From positions 1 through 64,000 of the forward strand of contig CALBSE010000066.1 in NCBI GenBank assembly GCA_937927725.1: 64,000 nucleotides of DNA. The letters are read 5' to 3'. Below are positions 51,041 to 60,411 of the stretch, one piece after another (positions within the stretch are counted from its first letter, which is position 1; each line of letters opens with the position of its first letter). This DNA is from an uncultured Actinomycetes bacterium (GTDB lineage: Bacteria > Actinomycetota > Acidimicrobiia > Acidimicrobiales > Acidimicrobilacustridaceae). A program made the position numbers and the translations under genes. Under the pieces are notes generated by a model, which saw only the letters and a program-made list of their open reading frames with translations, ran no database searches and was not told the DNA's origin.

Positions 51041-52375
51041 TCAAGCGAGCAAACGCGTGAAAGGTCGACGGTTCGATTCATGCTGCGGAATGAGCGCATC
51101 GACGACATCGTCAGCGAGAATTCGACCGATCGGACGGCCCTGCTCATCGACGACAACAATCGATGATCCGCGGTTTTCCACAAACGACTCGATGACGTCC
51201 TCGATAGGCGCTTCAACCGTGACAGTCACGGGCCACGGAGAACCAATAAGCGAGCGAAGCGTGTCATCAGGGCTCGCCATGAAGAGATCGATCATCAAGA
51301 TGTCATCCAGCAGCGTTCCATCGCCGTCCAGCACCAAAATCGATTCGAGTCGCGCAATGTCTTCTGCAGCCTCCAGACGTCGACGTGCATCGGAGACGGT
51401 GAGGTCAGCATCAAACGCGAACAACGCTGTCGTCATGAGGCCGCCTGCGGTTTCTTCGTCGTAACCCACCAAACGAACAAGCACCTCGGCGTCTTCTTGA
51501 TCCATTACTGCGAGAAGTTCGTCTCGAGTTTCGTCATCAAGATCACGGAGAGCCTCTGCCGCTTCATCGGGCTCCATCTCGGCAAGCAATGAGGCAGCCT
51601 GTTGCGGATCGGCATCGCGAAGAAGCACCGAGAGTTCATCGGGTTCCATTTCCTCAAGCGCATCGGCAGCTGTCTCGGCATCAAGAGCGGCAAGAAGTTC
51701 CTGACGCTGTGACCGACCGAGTTCTTCAAGAAGGTCCGCAAGCTCACCGGGGCGAAGTCGACGGAGTTCGTTGTTCGCACGACTCAAGCGCACGGGCTCA
51801 CCGGGATCAGAGAACGGTTGGATGGCCGCCCAGTCAATGACTCGATCGGGATGCGGACGAACGCGCCAACGAGCTGGTCCGAGGCGACGAACCAACGTTG
51901 AGAACCCAACGTCGGCGCCTACCAAGCGGTAACCACCGCCGACGCGGGCAAGGAAAAGATCCGCAGCGCGAAAAACACGCACGCCGTCGACGTCGACCAT
52001 TTGATGGTCAATAACGTCATCGACGAGTTTCACTTCGTTATCACGGCGAGCGAACTCACGGAGGTCGACCTTCGCCGAGCGCAGAACGATTCGACGTTGT
52101 TCAAGTTCGCCGATCTTGTCGGCCGACACCCACGTGAGCTGACGGCCAACACGAACAACAAGCCCGGTCAACGGCGGATATGGCTCGCCTTCCCAGCGGA
52201 CAACAAGATCGACAAGGCGTCCCACTTCGATGCCCGAGGAGTGCACGACTGGCGCGCCGGTGAGTCCCGACACAGAAAGCAGGGACTCGGCTACTGCCTC
52301 GAGGGCGAGAAGACGCTTGGTTCGTTGCTTACGTCGTTGCGCAATCGCGCGTGGCGCATTGAGTGTCTGTGGCAT
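51041..52375 (-). CDS. Soluble MgtE-N / CBS protein with PRC-barrel-like N-terminus
   Basis: 444 residues from ATG 52375 (GGAG six bases upstream; the frame is open to 52420). Residues ~45-200 are PRC-barrel-like (GLTGAPVVHSSGIEVGRLVDLVVRW). Residues ~215-330 are the helical MgtE N domain with repeated LRPGELADLLEELG, EEMEPDELSVLLRDADPQQAASLLAEMEPDEA. Two CBS motifs follow (ADLTVSDARRRL; SSIVVVDEQGRPIGRILADDVVDAL). There is no membrane part, unlike full MgtE. It probably senses Mg2+ and gates or regulates the adjacent transporter. Confidence 0.88.
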   Translation of the reverse strand: MPQTLNAPRAIAQRRKQRTKRLLALEAVAESLLSVSGLTGAPVVHSSGIEVGRLVDLVVRWEGEPYPPLTGLVVRVGRQLTWVSADKIGELEQRRIVLRSAKVDLREFARRDNEVKLVDDVIDHQMVDVDGVRVFRAADLFLARVGGGYRLVGADVGFSTLVRRLGPARWRVRPHPDRVIDWAAIQPFSDPGEPVRLSRANNELRRLRPGELADLLEELGRSQRQELLAALDAETAADALEEMEPDELSVLLRDADPQQAASLLAEMEPDEAAEALRDLDDETRDELLAVMDQEDAEVLVRLVGYDEETAGGLMTTALFAFDADLTVSDARRRLEAAEDIARLESILVLDGDGTLLDDILMIDLFMASPDDTLRSLIGSPWPVTVTVEAPIEDVIESFVENRGSSIVVVDEQGRPIGRILADDVVDALIPQHESNRRPFTRLLA

Positions 52376-52447
52376 GACGGACTCCGGAACTGGAAAACGG
52401 ACGGACGACGCCCACTCCAACTCACAGCCCGCGGTGTACGTGGACTC

Positions 52448-52513
52448 TTAGAGAGACATGGAGAAGGCAACACATGACAGAGAGCTCATACTTGGGGGTT
52501 CACTAGCTGGCAT
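52448..52513 (-). CDS. Candidate leader peptide (21 codons)
   Basis: A short frame, MPASEPPSM...FSMSL then TAA, starts at ATG 52513 behind AGGAGGTGA (52527-52519), a near-full match to the anti-Shine-Dalgarno and among the strongest ribosome sites noticed in the window. It ends 72 bases before the MgtE-N/CBS start. The adjacent Pro-Pro and second Pro make stalling plausible, as in leader peptides of other Mg2+ transporters (family knowledge). Too short for homology; the strong ribosome site is the evidence. Confidence 0.5.
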   Translation of the reverse strand: MPASEPPSMSSLSCVAFSMSL

Positions 52514-52518
52514 GTGCG

Positions 52519-52527
52519 TCACCTCCT
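52519..52527 (-). promoter_or_regulatory. Very strong Shine-Dalgarno of the leader peptide
   Basis: AGGAGGTGA, five bases before the ATG at 52513. No annotated-size gene uses it, which is why the short frame is proposed. Confidence 0.7.
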
Positions 52528-52668
52528 CGAAACATCAACGCTGGCCTTTGGCCTGCACGAGAACGCCCTTTCTATCATCTGAGCCCTGAAGATTCCCCAT
52601 CGGATTCTTCGCTCATGATGAATTCGCTTGTGGTTCATGCCCCGTTCGTTGTCAGGCAGGATGGAGCT

Positions 52669-53493
52669 ATGGCGACAGCACCAGTGATCCTCCTTCCTCC
52701 TTCCGAAGGCAAAGCCGACGGTGGAACGGGCAAAGCAGTCCGGATCGCAGGTCTTTCCTTCAATCAACTCGAAGAGCAACGCACCACCCTTCGAGCAGCA
52801 CTCGCCGCGGCAATGAAGGGCAAGGAACCAGGACGATCCAAGTTGCTTGGCGTGAAAGGCACGGCTCTCGCAGCCGCCACCACTGCAAATCTTGATGTGC
52901 TGTCGTCGCCGACGATGCCAGCCATTGAGCGCTACACCGGTGTCCTCTACGACGCATTGAATGTCGAGTCGCTTTCGACTCGAGACCGCAAGCGACTCGG
53001 AAAACAAGTAGTGATCTTCAGTGGACTCTGGGGAGTTGTCCGTCCTGACGATTTGATTCCCGATTACAAGTTGAAGATGGGAGCGACACTCGCCCCCGTT
53101 GGCAAGTTGTCAACGTGGTGGCGCGAACCACTGACCGCTGCTTTGGCATCAACCGTAAATGGAACTGTCGTTTGGAATCTCTTGCCCAAAGAGCATGACA
53201 ACGCATGGGCACCATTCACCCCTGCGCACTCTTCATCTGCACCGAGCGCAATCTTTTCCGTGAAGTTTCTTGACGAAGGAAAACCAGTCAAGGGTGAGCG
53301 TGCGTTCACGACGGTGAATCACTGGAACAAACTGTTGAAGGGAGCGCTTGTTCGATTCATCCTCGAAACCGGCGCCGATGATCCCAAGGCGCTCTCCACG
53401 TTCCGCCACCCCGAGGGGTACCGCTACGACCGAACGCTCACAGAGACGACAGCAACGGGAACGGTTGTGAGCATGGTGCGTCCTGCACGCTGA
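52669..53493 (+). CDS. yaaA: Peroxide stress protein YaaA (DUF328)
   Basis: 274 residues from ATG 52669 (MATAPVILLPPSEGK); the longer frame to 52615 lacks the family start. Conserved blocks: ILLPPSEGKADGG, PAIERYTGVLYDAL, FSGLWGVVRPDDLIPDYKLKMG and NVVWNLLP-like VVWNLLPKEH. In E. coli the protein lowers free iron under H2O2 stress and binds DNA. Divergent from the MgtE-N/CBS leader. Confidence 0.92.
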   Translation: MATAPVILLPPSEGKADGGTGKAVRIAGLSFNQLEEQRTTLRAALAAAMKGKEPGRSKLLGVKGTALAAATTANLDVLSSPTMPAIERYTGVLYDALNVESLSTRDRKRLGKQVVIFSGLWGVVRPDDLIPDYKLKMGATLAPVGKLSTWWREPLTAALASTVNGTVVWNLLPKEHDNAWAPFTPAHSSSAPSAIFSVKFLDEGKPVKGERAFTTVNHWNKLLKGALVRFILETGADDPKALSTFRHPEGYRYDRTLTETTATGTVVSMVRPAR

Positions 53494-53526
53494 GCCACAG
53501 CTCCACGTCCGCCGTATCGTGGGGGT

Positions 53527-55809
53527 ATGGCCAGTTCAACGAACGCATCGCCGCTTGAACGCATTGATCTACCGATTGAAGGAATGACCTGCGCTGCGTG
53601 CGCAACTCGCATCGGTAAAGGCCTGAGCAAGATCAATGGCGTCTCCCAAGCCGATGTAAATCTGGCCGCAGGACGAGCAACGGTGCACTTCGATCCTGCA
53701 ATCACGAGTCGCACCGAATTTGCCGCGAAAATCGAATCACTCGGCTACCACGTTCCCGAAGTCGACCGCCGGGACGAGGCCGAAGCCGAATATGCGCGCA
53801 CGCTTGGCGTTCGACTCCTTGTCGCCGTGATTCTCACCGTGCCAACGGTGCTGATTTCAATGGTGCCTACGTTCATGTTCACGAACTGGCAATGGGTTGC
53901 CTTCGCCCTCAGTACTCCAGTCGTCTTCTATTGCGGGTGGGGATTCCACCGCGCCGCACTCATCAACCTTCGTCATGGCACAGCAACCATGGACACGCTC
54001 GTCTCAATGGGAACCTTGGCCGCCTGGACGTGGTCAACCATTGCGCTGTTCTTCTTGCACGCTGCCGACAAGTCCTCCGATGCAATGAGCGGCATGGCCG
54101 GCATGTCGACGAGCAGCGATACCGCGCATGTGTATTTCGAAACTGCCGGCGTGATTATTTCGCTGATCCTCCTGGGGAAGTGGTTCGAAGCGCGAGCGCG
54201 CCGACGCTCTGGCGATGCGCTGCGCAAACTTGCGGAACTTGGTGTCAAGACCGCACGACTCGAAGACGGCACCGAGATTCCACTTGAAGACCTCGTTGTC
54301 GGTCTTCGTTTCGTTGTTCGTCCCGGCGAAAAAGTCGCGACCGATGGCGTTGTTGTCGAAGGACATTCCGCAATCGACATGTCGATGATCACTGGCGAAC
54401 CGGTGCCAGTTGAGGTTGGCCCCGGCGACGACGTTGTCGGCGCAACCGTCAATGCCAACGGCCATCTCGTGGTGGAAGCAACACGAATCGGCAATGACAC
54501 AGCACTCGCTCAGATTGTGCAACTCGTTGAAGACGCTCAAGGTTCCCGAGCACCGATTCAACGGCTTGCCGATCGCGTCGCGGGCGTATTTGTTCCGATT
54601 GTGTTCGGCATTGCCATCGCGACGATCATCGGCTGGACGGTTACGGGCCATTCCGCACAAGACACATTCTCCGCTGCGGTTGCCGTTCTCATCATCGCTT
54701 GCCCTTGCGCTCTCGGGCTCGCAACGCCAACTGCGATCATGGTCGGCACGGGTCGCGGCGCACAGCTGGGCATCATCATCAAAGGCGGAGAAGTCCTTGA
54801 ACAGACGCGGCGCGTCGATGTCGCCGTGCTCGACAAAACCGGCACGCTTACCGAAGGCCATATGGAATTGGTCGACGTCATCACCAGTTCCGCAACAACC
54901 GCCGACACCGCCCTTCGCCTGGCCGCAGCAGTTGAGGCTCGATCAGAACATCCCATTGCTGCAGCGATTGTTGCCGGGGCCGATTCTCGACGTCCTGGCG
55001 ACGCGTCTTTCTCCACGGTGACCGAGTTCAAAAACTTTCCCGGCCGCGGCGTCACTGCAACCGTGACGTCGGATTCGGGTATCGCTTGGGCTGTTGGCGT
55101 CGGGCGACCATCGCTCTTCCCCGCCATCGATGCCGACCTCGACCAAGCTCGCGTCGAGGCAGAAAGCGCTGGTCGCACCGCCGTCATCGCTGGCTGGGCC
55201 GATCACGATGGCGATCCCCTCACTGCCCATGCTGTTCTTGTCGTTGCCGATCGACTCAAAGCAACGAGCGCCGAGGCGGTTGCCGACTTCCACGCCCTCG
55301 GGCTTGAAGTCGTGTTGCTTACTGGCGACAACCGACGCACTGCGGAAACGGTCGGCGCCGAGGTTGGCGTCGACCGAGTCGTGGCCGAGGTACTTCCAGC
55401 CGACAAAGTTGCCGAAGTCCGTCGTCTCCAAGAACAAGGCCGCACCGTGGCAATGGTCGGCGACGGAATCAACGATGCGCCGGCACTTGCACAAGCCGAC
55501 CTTGGCATTGCCATCGGAACCGGTACCGATGTCGCCATTGAAGCCAGCGATCTCACCATTGTGAGCGGAGACCTCCGCGCTGCAGCAGATGCCATCGCTC
55601 TTTCACGTCGCACGCTCGCGACCATTAAGGGAAACTTGTTTTGGGCGTTCGCTTACAACGTTGCGGCAATTCCCCTCGCTGCGTTCGGTGTACTCAACCC
55701 CATGATCGCTGCAGGCACGATGGGATTCTCATCGGTCTTTGTCGTCACCAATTCACTTCGACTGCGTAGATTCAAAGGCGTTCGTCGCCACTCCCCCACA
55801 AAGGACTGA
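53527..55809 (+). CDS. copA: Copper-translocating P1B-type ATPase
   Basis: 760 residues. One N-terminal HMA domain with GMTCAAC (Cys22/Cys25), eight predicted helices, MITGEPVPV (actuator), the CPC metal site at 392-394 (IIACPCALGLATPTA), D436-KTGT phosphorylation motif, SEHPIAAAIV (His-Pro) and GDGINDAPALAQADLGIAIGTGTDVAIEASD hinge. CPC plus GMTCAAC points to Cu(I) export. A Met/Ser-rich loop (SDAMSGMAGMSTSSD) before TM4 may collect periplasm-side copper. Followed 2 bases later by the CopZ-like gene. Confidence 0.96.
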   Translation: MASSTNASPLERIDLPIEGMTCAACATRIGKGLSKINGVSQADVNLAAGRATVHFDPAITSRTEFAAKIESLGYHVPEVDRRDEAEAEYARTLGVRLLVAVILTVPTVLISMVPTFMFTNWQWVAFALSTPVVFYCGWGFHRAALINLRHGTATMDTLVSMGTLAAWTWSTIALFFLHAADKSSDAMSGMAGMSTSSDTAHVYFETAGVIISLILLGKWFEARARRRSGDALRKLAELGVKTARLEDGTEIPLEDLVVGLRFVVRPGEKVATDGVVVEGHSAIDMSMITGEPVPVEVGPGDDVVGATVNANGHLVVEATRIGNDTALAQIVQLVEDAQGSRAPIQRLADRVAGVFVPIVFGIAIATIIGWTVTGHSAQDTFSAAVAVLIIACPCALGLATPTAIMVGTGRGAQLGIIIKGGEVLEQTRRVDVAVLDKTGTLTEGHMELVDVITSSATTADTALRLAAAVEARSEHPIAAAIVAGADSRRPGDASFSTVTEFKNFPGRGVTATVTSDSGIAWAVGVGRPSLFPAIDADLDQARVEAESAGRTAVIAGWADHDGDPLTAHAVLVVADRLKATSAEAVADFHALGLEVVLLTGDNRRTAETVGAEVGVDRVVAEVLPADKVAEVRRLQEQGRTVAMVGDGINDAPALAQADLGIAIGTGTDVAIEASDLTIVSGDLRAAADAIALSRRTLATIKGNLFWAFAYNVAAIPLAAFGVLNPMIAAGTMGFSSVFVVTNSLRLRRFKGVRRHSPTKD

Positions 55810-55811
55810 AC

Positions 55812-56018
55812 ATGACAACTCGCATCTATTCCGTTCCGGGCATTTCCTGCGGTCACTGCAAGAACGCGATTGAAGGCGAGCTTTCACCCCTTGACGGCGT
55901 CGAAAGCGCTCTCGTCGACATTGATGCAAAGACCGTTACCGTCACTGGCGAAATCACCGAAGCAGATGTGCGCGCCGCTGTCGACGAAGCAGGCTACGAA
56001 GTCGATTCAGCGAGCTAG
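55812..56018 (+). CDS. copZ: CopZ-like copper chaperone (HMA domain)
   Basis: 68 residues, one ferredoxin-like HMA domain with ISCGHCKNAIE (CxxC; the first segment lacks the usual Met-Thr before Cys). It delivers Cu(I) to the ATPase. The gene starts 2 bases after the copA stop, so the two are one operon. Confidence 0.92.
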   Translation: MTTRIYSVPGISCGHCKNAIEGELSPLDGVESALVDIDAKTVTVTGEITEADVRAAVDEAGYEVDSAS

Positions 56019-56032
56019 ATAGGTCGCCATAG

Positions 56033-57526
56033 TCAGAGAGTGCCATCGGCAAGGCGTGCCAGCACTTCAACCGCGCGTTCGCGAACGGCGTCGAGATCTT
56101 TCAGTTTTCGCATTGACCCAAGTTGATTCCCGAGTCGATGATTCGATCGGAGTTCGGGTTCGTTTCTCGCAAGAAAGTCCCAATAGAGGGTCGTGAACGG
56201 ACAGGCGTGCTCACCGATGCGCTTCTTCGGGTCGTAGCGACAATCACCACAGTGATCGCTCATCTTGTTGATGTACGCACCGCCAGAGGCATAGGGCTTT
56301 GTCGACATACGACCGCCATCGGCATACAGCGCCATACCGATGACATTCGGGAGCATCACCCACTCGGCTCCATCAATAAACGATTTCCACATCCAATCGA
56401 CAACCTCGCCGGGACGTACTCCTGAGGTGAGCGAGAGATTCCCCAGAATCATCAATCGTTCAATGTGATGCACCCATGCACGATCATCGATCCCCTGCAC
56501 TGTGTGGGAGACGCATGCCATTTGCGTTTCGCCGCCGGTAAACGAAGCAGGCAAGGGGCTTTGCGCATCGAGGGCGTTCAGCTCTCGGTACTCAGGCATC
56601 CAAAGCCAATAGAGACCCCAGACGTATTCGCGCCATCCAATCACTTGACGGATGAATCCTTCGGCCGAAGCGATAGGCACAAGACCTTCGTTGAACGCAC
56701 GATGAGCGGCATCGACAACCTCGGAAGGATGCAGCAATCCGATGTTGAGATAGGGGCTCAACGCGGAATGGGCAAGTTTCCATTCCGACGACAGGACCGC
56801 GTCCTCGTGAGGTCCAAAGAGCGGCAGGACCTCGTCAACGAATTGCTGGAGTCTCACAAGGGCACCCGCACGAGTCGTCGCCCACAATCCATCAAACGAT
56901 GACCCAAAGGCCTCTGGCGCACGCCGAGCAATGTCGGCGATTACGCGCGCGTCGGTGGCGTCAAGAGGATCGATGATCGGCGTCGGCCACGATCGTCCGT
57001 CTTTGGGCGGTGGCTCTCGGTTCTCCGCGTCGTAATTCCACGTGCCGCCCGCTGGCTTTTTGCCATCCATGAGGATGTTCAACCGTTGCCGTTGCCACCG
57101 GTAAAAGTCCTCCATCTTGAGGTTCGAGCGGTCCCCCGCCCATTCAGCAAAGGTTTCCGCGCTGCAAAGGAATTGATCGTTGGCGATCACGTCGACGTCG
57201 AGTTCCCGCAAGAGAGAAAGTCCGTCAAACGACATCGGAGACATTGCAGTAACTCGCGTTGGAGAGAACTCCGCCTTGTGCGCCATGACGCCCGCTCGCA
57301 TTGACGACGCGTGGCGATAGTCAACGGCAAATCCTTCCGCCTTTAGTTCCTCGGCAAACCGTCGCATCGACGCAAGCACGAAATGGAGGCGTTGGCGATG
57401 CCACCGTCCCGCCCCGATCTTTCCGTCGCTCTCGACCATGAGCACGCGTACTTCGCCTGGGCGCCTGCCCGCGAGCGCTCCTGTGTCACGCCGAAGCTGA
57501 TCACCCAATATCCAGACCGTGTCCAC
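56033..57526 (-). CDS. FeS bacterial cryptochrome/photolyase (PhrB-type)
   Basis: 497 residues. The N-terminus TVWILGDQLRRDTGAL is the deoxyribodipyrimidine photolyase-related Rossmann domain. EGFIRQVIGWREYVWGLYWLWMP and VHHIERLMILGNLSLTSG form the FAD domain. Cys in MACVSHTV plus SDHCGDCRYDPKKRIGEHACPF supply the four ligands of the [4Fe-4S] cluster. Such proteins repair (6-4) photoproducts or act as light sensors. Last gene of the hem-region strand, 20 bases after the SpoU methyltransferase. Confidence 0.93.
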   Translation of the reverse strand: MDTVWILGDQLRRDTGALAGRRPGEVRVLMVESDGKIGAGRWHRQRLHFVLASMRRFAEELKAEGFAVDYRHASSMRAGVMAHKAEFSPTRVTAMSPMSFDGLSLLRELDVDVIANDQFLCSAETFAEWAGDRSNLKMEDFYRWQRQRLNILMDGKKPAGGTWNYDAENREPPPKDGRSWPTPIIDPLDATDARVIADIARRAPEAFGSSFDGLWATTRAGALVRLQQFVDEVLPLFGPHEDAVLSSEWKLAHSALSPYLNIGLLHPSEVVDAAHRAFNEGLVPIASAEGFIRQVIGWREYVWGLYWLWMPEYRELNALDAQSPLPASFTGGETQMACVSHTVQGIDDRAWVHHIERLMILGNLSLTSGVRPGEVVDWMWKSFIDGAEWVMLPNVIGMALYADGGRMSTKPYASGGAYINKMSDHCGDCRYDPKKRIGEHACPFTTLYWDFLARNEPELRSNHRLGNQLGSMRKLKDLDAVRERAVEVLARLADGTL

Positions 57527-57546
57527 GGCAGGAACCTAGGCGCTTC

Positions 57547-58200
57547 TTATGTGGAGGGTGGGGCCGAGTGCTCGCGAATCCACGCGTGCATTGCGATTCC
57601 CGCCGCGACTCCAACATTGATCGACCGTGTTGAACCGAATTGGGCGATTGAGCACACCATCGAAGATGCAGCGCAGGCTTGTTCGCTGAGCCCGGGACCT
57701 TCTTGACCGAAGATGAACATGGTTCGCTTCGGGAGCGAGGCGGTTTCCAGAGGAACCGACCCCGGCATGATGTCGATCCCCACAACCTGAAGATTGTTCT
57801 CGGTCGACCAAGCGATCAATGCATCAATGTCTTCGTGATGATGAACGTGCATGTACTTGTCGGTCACCATCGCGCCACGCCGGTTCCATCGCTTCTTGCC
57901 CACGATGTGAACGCCTTCAGCATTGAACGCATTCGCAGTGCGCACGACTGTTCCGATGTTGAGATCATGCTGCCAATTCTCAATAGCGACGTGAAACGAG
58001 TGTCGGCGCGTATCTAAGTCCGCAACAATCGCTTCGTTCGACCAATAGCGATAGTCATCGCCCACATTGCGGCGATCTCCATGCTCGAGAAATTCGAGAT
58101 CGAATCGTGCATCGTCAGGCCAGGGCAACGGATGTGGACCAACGCCAACCTCGCGATCCTCACGCTCGACGAACTCTTCTTCTACTTGTTCATCAGCCAT
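57547..58200 (-). CDS. SpoU/TrmH family RNA 2'-O-methyltransferase
   Basis: 217 residues. SPOUT knot motifs: AIENWQHDLNIGTVVRTANAFNAEGVHIVG (motif 1, N..R), TMFIFGQEGPGLSEQ (motif 2, GxEGxGL) and SIAQFGSTRSINVGVAAGIAMH (motif 3, S-x-N). The first ~70 residues are extra and acidic (EEEFVEREDREVG). Methylates a ribose in tRNA or rRNA using SAM. Five bases after hemC, so co-transcribed with the heme genes. Confidence 0.92.
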   Translation of the reverse strand: MADEQVEEEFVEREDREVGVGPHPLPWPDDARFDLEFLEHGDRRNVGDDYRYWSNEAIVADLDTRRHSFHVAIENWQHDLNIGTVVRTANAFNAEGVHIVGKKRWNRRGAMVTDKYMHVHHHEDIDALIAWSTENNLQVVGIDIMPGSVPLETASLPKRTMFIFGQEGPGLSEQACAASSMVCSIAQFGSTRSINVGVAAGIAMHAWIREHSAPPST

Positions 58201-58205
58201 TCGCC

Positions 58206-59144
58206 CTACCGACCAAGCAGAGCGGAACCGCCCGCATCGTCGAGCAAGTAGCGCGCCATTGCTCGGCCGGTGACTTCACCATGGGCAATGGAACAACGTC
58301 GAGAGTCGCGAAGCATCGTTGAGCCATCGGGCGCGGCAACGAGTGCATCGATGCAAAGTTCGCCTGCATCAAGAACAGCGTAGGCAGCAACAGGCAGATC
58401 GCAGTCGCCACCGAGTTCGGCGAGAAAGGCCCGCTCAGCATCAACGCATTGGCGGCTCGGCAGATGGTTCAGCGCCGACAGCAATGAAAGCGTTTGCGTG
58501 TCGTCGCCGCGACACTCGACAACAAGTGCACCTTGTGCAACCTGCGGCAGCATCACCGAAGGATCCAGGATTTCCACCACGCGATCATTCAGCGAAAGGC
58601 CAAGGCGTTCGATGGCCGCCGCTGCCATAACGATGGCGTCGAACCCTTCAGCCTTTTCAAGCCGCGTTGCAATGTTGCCGCGCAGCCCAGAAAAGACAAG
58701 ATCGGGTCGGAGCGAGGCGAGTTGCGCCTTTCGGCGGATGGAACCCGTCGCAACGTGTCCACCTTGCGGCAAGCCATCGACGGTTGACCCTACGAGTACG
58801 TCGCGAACATCTCCTCGCTCTGGAACCGCTGCGATGACAAGTTCGTCGGGCGTCAGCGCCGGCAGATCTTTGCCGGAATGGACAGCGAGATCGGCTCGAC
58901 CATCGAGGACCGCCGCCTGAATCTCTTTGACAAAGACGCCTTTGCCGCCCATTGCATCGATCGGGATGTCGAGACGTTGATCGGCCATCGTTTCCACGAT
59001 CACTTTTTCAACCACCACCGATCGGCCCGCATCAAGCGCCGCATCCTCGAGCAATGCCGTGACATGATCGGCCTGCCAAAGCGCAAGCGCGCTTCCACGC
59101 GTTGCCAAACGAAGTGTCACCGTTTCGGGACCGCCCCCGGTCAT
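58206..59144 (-). CDS. hemC: Porphobilinogen deaminase (hydroxymethylbilane synthase)
   Basis: 312 residues from ATG 59144 (MTGGGPETVTLRLATRGSALALWQ); the upstream open part to 59198 lies inside hemA. Hallmarks: ATRGS-ALALWQ, AVHSGKDLP, GSIRRKAQL, LRGN(I)xTRL and LGGDC with Cys248 attaching the dipyrromethane cofactor. It polymerises four porphobilinogens to hydroxymethylbilane. It begins 7 bases after the hemA stop. Confidence 0.97.
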   Translation of the reverse strand: MTGGGPETVTLRLATRGSALALWQADHVTALLEDAALDAGRSVVVEKVIVETMADQRLDIPIDAMGGKGVFVKEIQAAVLDGRADLAVHSGKDLPALTPDELVIAAVPERGDVRDVLVGSTVDGLPQGGHVATGSIRRKAQLASLRPDLVFSGLRGNIATRLEKAEGFDAIVMAAAAIERLGLSLNDRVVEILDPSVMLPQVAQGALVVECRGDDTQTLSLLSALNHLPSRQCVDAERAFLAELGGDCDLPVAAYAVLDAGELCIDALVAAPDGSTMLRDSRRCSIAHGEVTGRAMARYLLDDAGGSALLGR

Positions 59145-59151
59145 CGAGTGC

Positions 59152-60411
59152 TCAGAGCTCGAAGAGATCGCGAAGAGCCTCGGCCAAACGCTCGCCACGA
59201 GGCGAACCAGCAGCGTCCTTCAGCCGAACAGTCGGCTGATGGAGCAACTTGGCGACGATCCCCTTCGTGAGCGAATCAAGTGCTTCGAGTTGACGCTCAT
59301 CGAGATCGCCGAGTCGGGCACGAAGGCGGTCAACTTCGGCGACGCGGATTTCTTCGGCTTGCTCGTGAAGGCGAGACACAAGCGGTGCGACTTCGCGTGC
59401 CGAACTGACAGAGAGATACCGCTCGAGTTCTTCTGCACACATGGACTCGACTGATGCGACTTCACGGCGGCGTTCGGCCATACCGGCTTCGGCGAATGCT
59501 CGAAGATCGTCCATGTCGAGGATCGTGACACCAGGAATGTTGGCAGCAGCCGGATCGACATCACGGGGAACAGCCACATCGACGACGAGGATTTCGCGAT
59601 CGCCTCGTGCCCGCATGACGCGTTCGATGTCCGCGTGTTCGATGATCATCGAATTTGCACCGGTGCCGGTAAGGAGGAGATCGACTTCGGAAAGCGCTGT
59701 GTCGAGATCGGCGAGACGAATCGGCGTTCCGCCAAGACGCTCGGCGAGATCGGCGGCGTTCTCCCACGTGCGGTTGGCGATGCGAATGTCGGACACGCCG
59801 TTTGTTGCAAGCGCACGAACCATGCCCTCGCCCATTTCACCAGCACCCATCACGAGAATGGAGCGGCCTTCGAGAGAACCAAGTCGTTCCGCCGCCATAG
59901 CGACAGCAGCTGTCGACACGGACGCAACATGTCGGCCAATACCGGTTTCGGTCCGAGCGCGCTTTCCAACTTCAAGAGCATGGCGGAACAGCAGATTGAG
60001 TTGTGAGCCAGCTGCGCCTTCGGTCTGAGCGATGTCCCACGAGTGGCGGACCTGCCCAAGAATTTCGGCTTCACCGACGACAGCAGAATCGATGCCAGAA
60101 GCGACACGGAAGAGATGACCTGCAGCGGCATCGGCATCGTGCACGTAGAGATGATCGGCAAGTTCTTCTGGCGCAGCAAAGGCAAGTTCAGAGAAGAACG
60201 TGCGGAGATCGCCGTAGGCCGGGTGGAACTTTTCGGCAACGACGTAGACCTCGGTGCGATTACACGTCGACAGCACAACGGCTTCGCTCACGTGGTCGTG
60301 CGACAGCACATCGTGAAGGGCCTTCGGCAGCCGTCCGTCATCGATCGTGACTCGCTCGAGTAGAGCGAGTGGGACCGTGCGGTGATTCAGTCCAACGACG
60401 ACGACAGACAC
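59152..60411 (-). CDS. hemA: Glutamyl-tRNA reductase
   Basis: 419 residues from GTG 60411. VVVVGLNHRTVPLALLERV and VVLSTCNRTEVYV with nucleophilic Cys50. The NADPH domain has SILVMGAGEMGEGMVRALATNGVSDIRIANRT; the C-terminal dimer helix follows. First committed step of C5-pathway heme synthesis. The start overlaps the siroheme dehydrogenase gene by 25 bases. Confidence 0.97.
   Translation of the reverse strand: MSVVVVGLNHRTVPLALLERVTIDDGRLPKALHDVLSHDHVSEAVVLSTCNRTEVYVVAEKFHPAYGDLRTFFSELAFAAPEELADHLYVHDADAAAGHLFRVASGIDSAVVGEAEILGQVRHSWDIAQTEGAAGSQLNLLFRHALEVGKRARTETGIGRHVASVSTAAVAMAAERLGSLEGRSILVMGAGEMGEGMVRALATNGVSDIRIANRTWENAADLAERLGGTPIRLADLDTALSEVDLLLTGTGANSMIIEHADIERVMRARGDREILVVDVAVPRDVDPAAANIPGVTILDMDDLRAFAEAGMAERRREVASVESMCAEELERYLSVSSAREVAPLVSRLHEQAEEIRVAEVDRLRARLGDLDERQLEALDSLTKGIVAKLLHQPTVRLKDAAGSPRGERLAEALRDLFEL

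Noticed and set aside
52376..52560. Mg2+ riboswitch (M-box) before the MgtE-N/CBS gene
   Set aside because: The conserved M-box blocks are absent; a short translated leader explains the strong ribosome site better.
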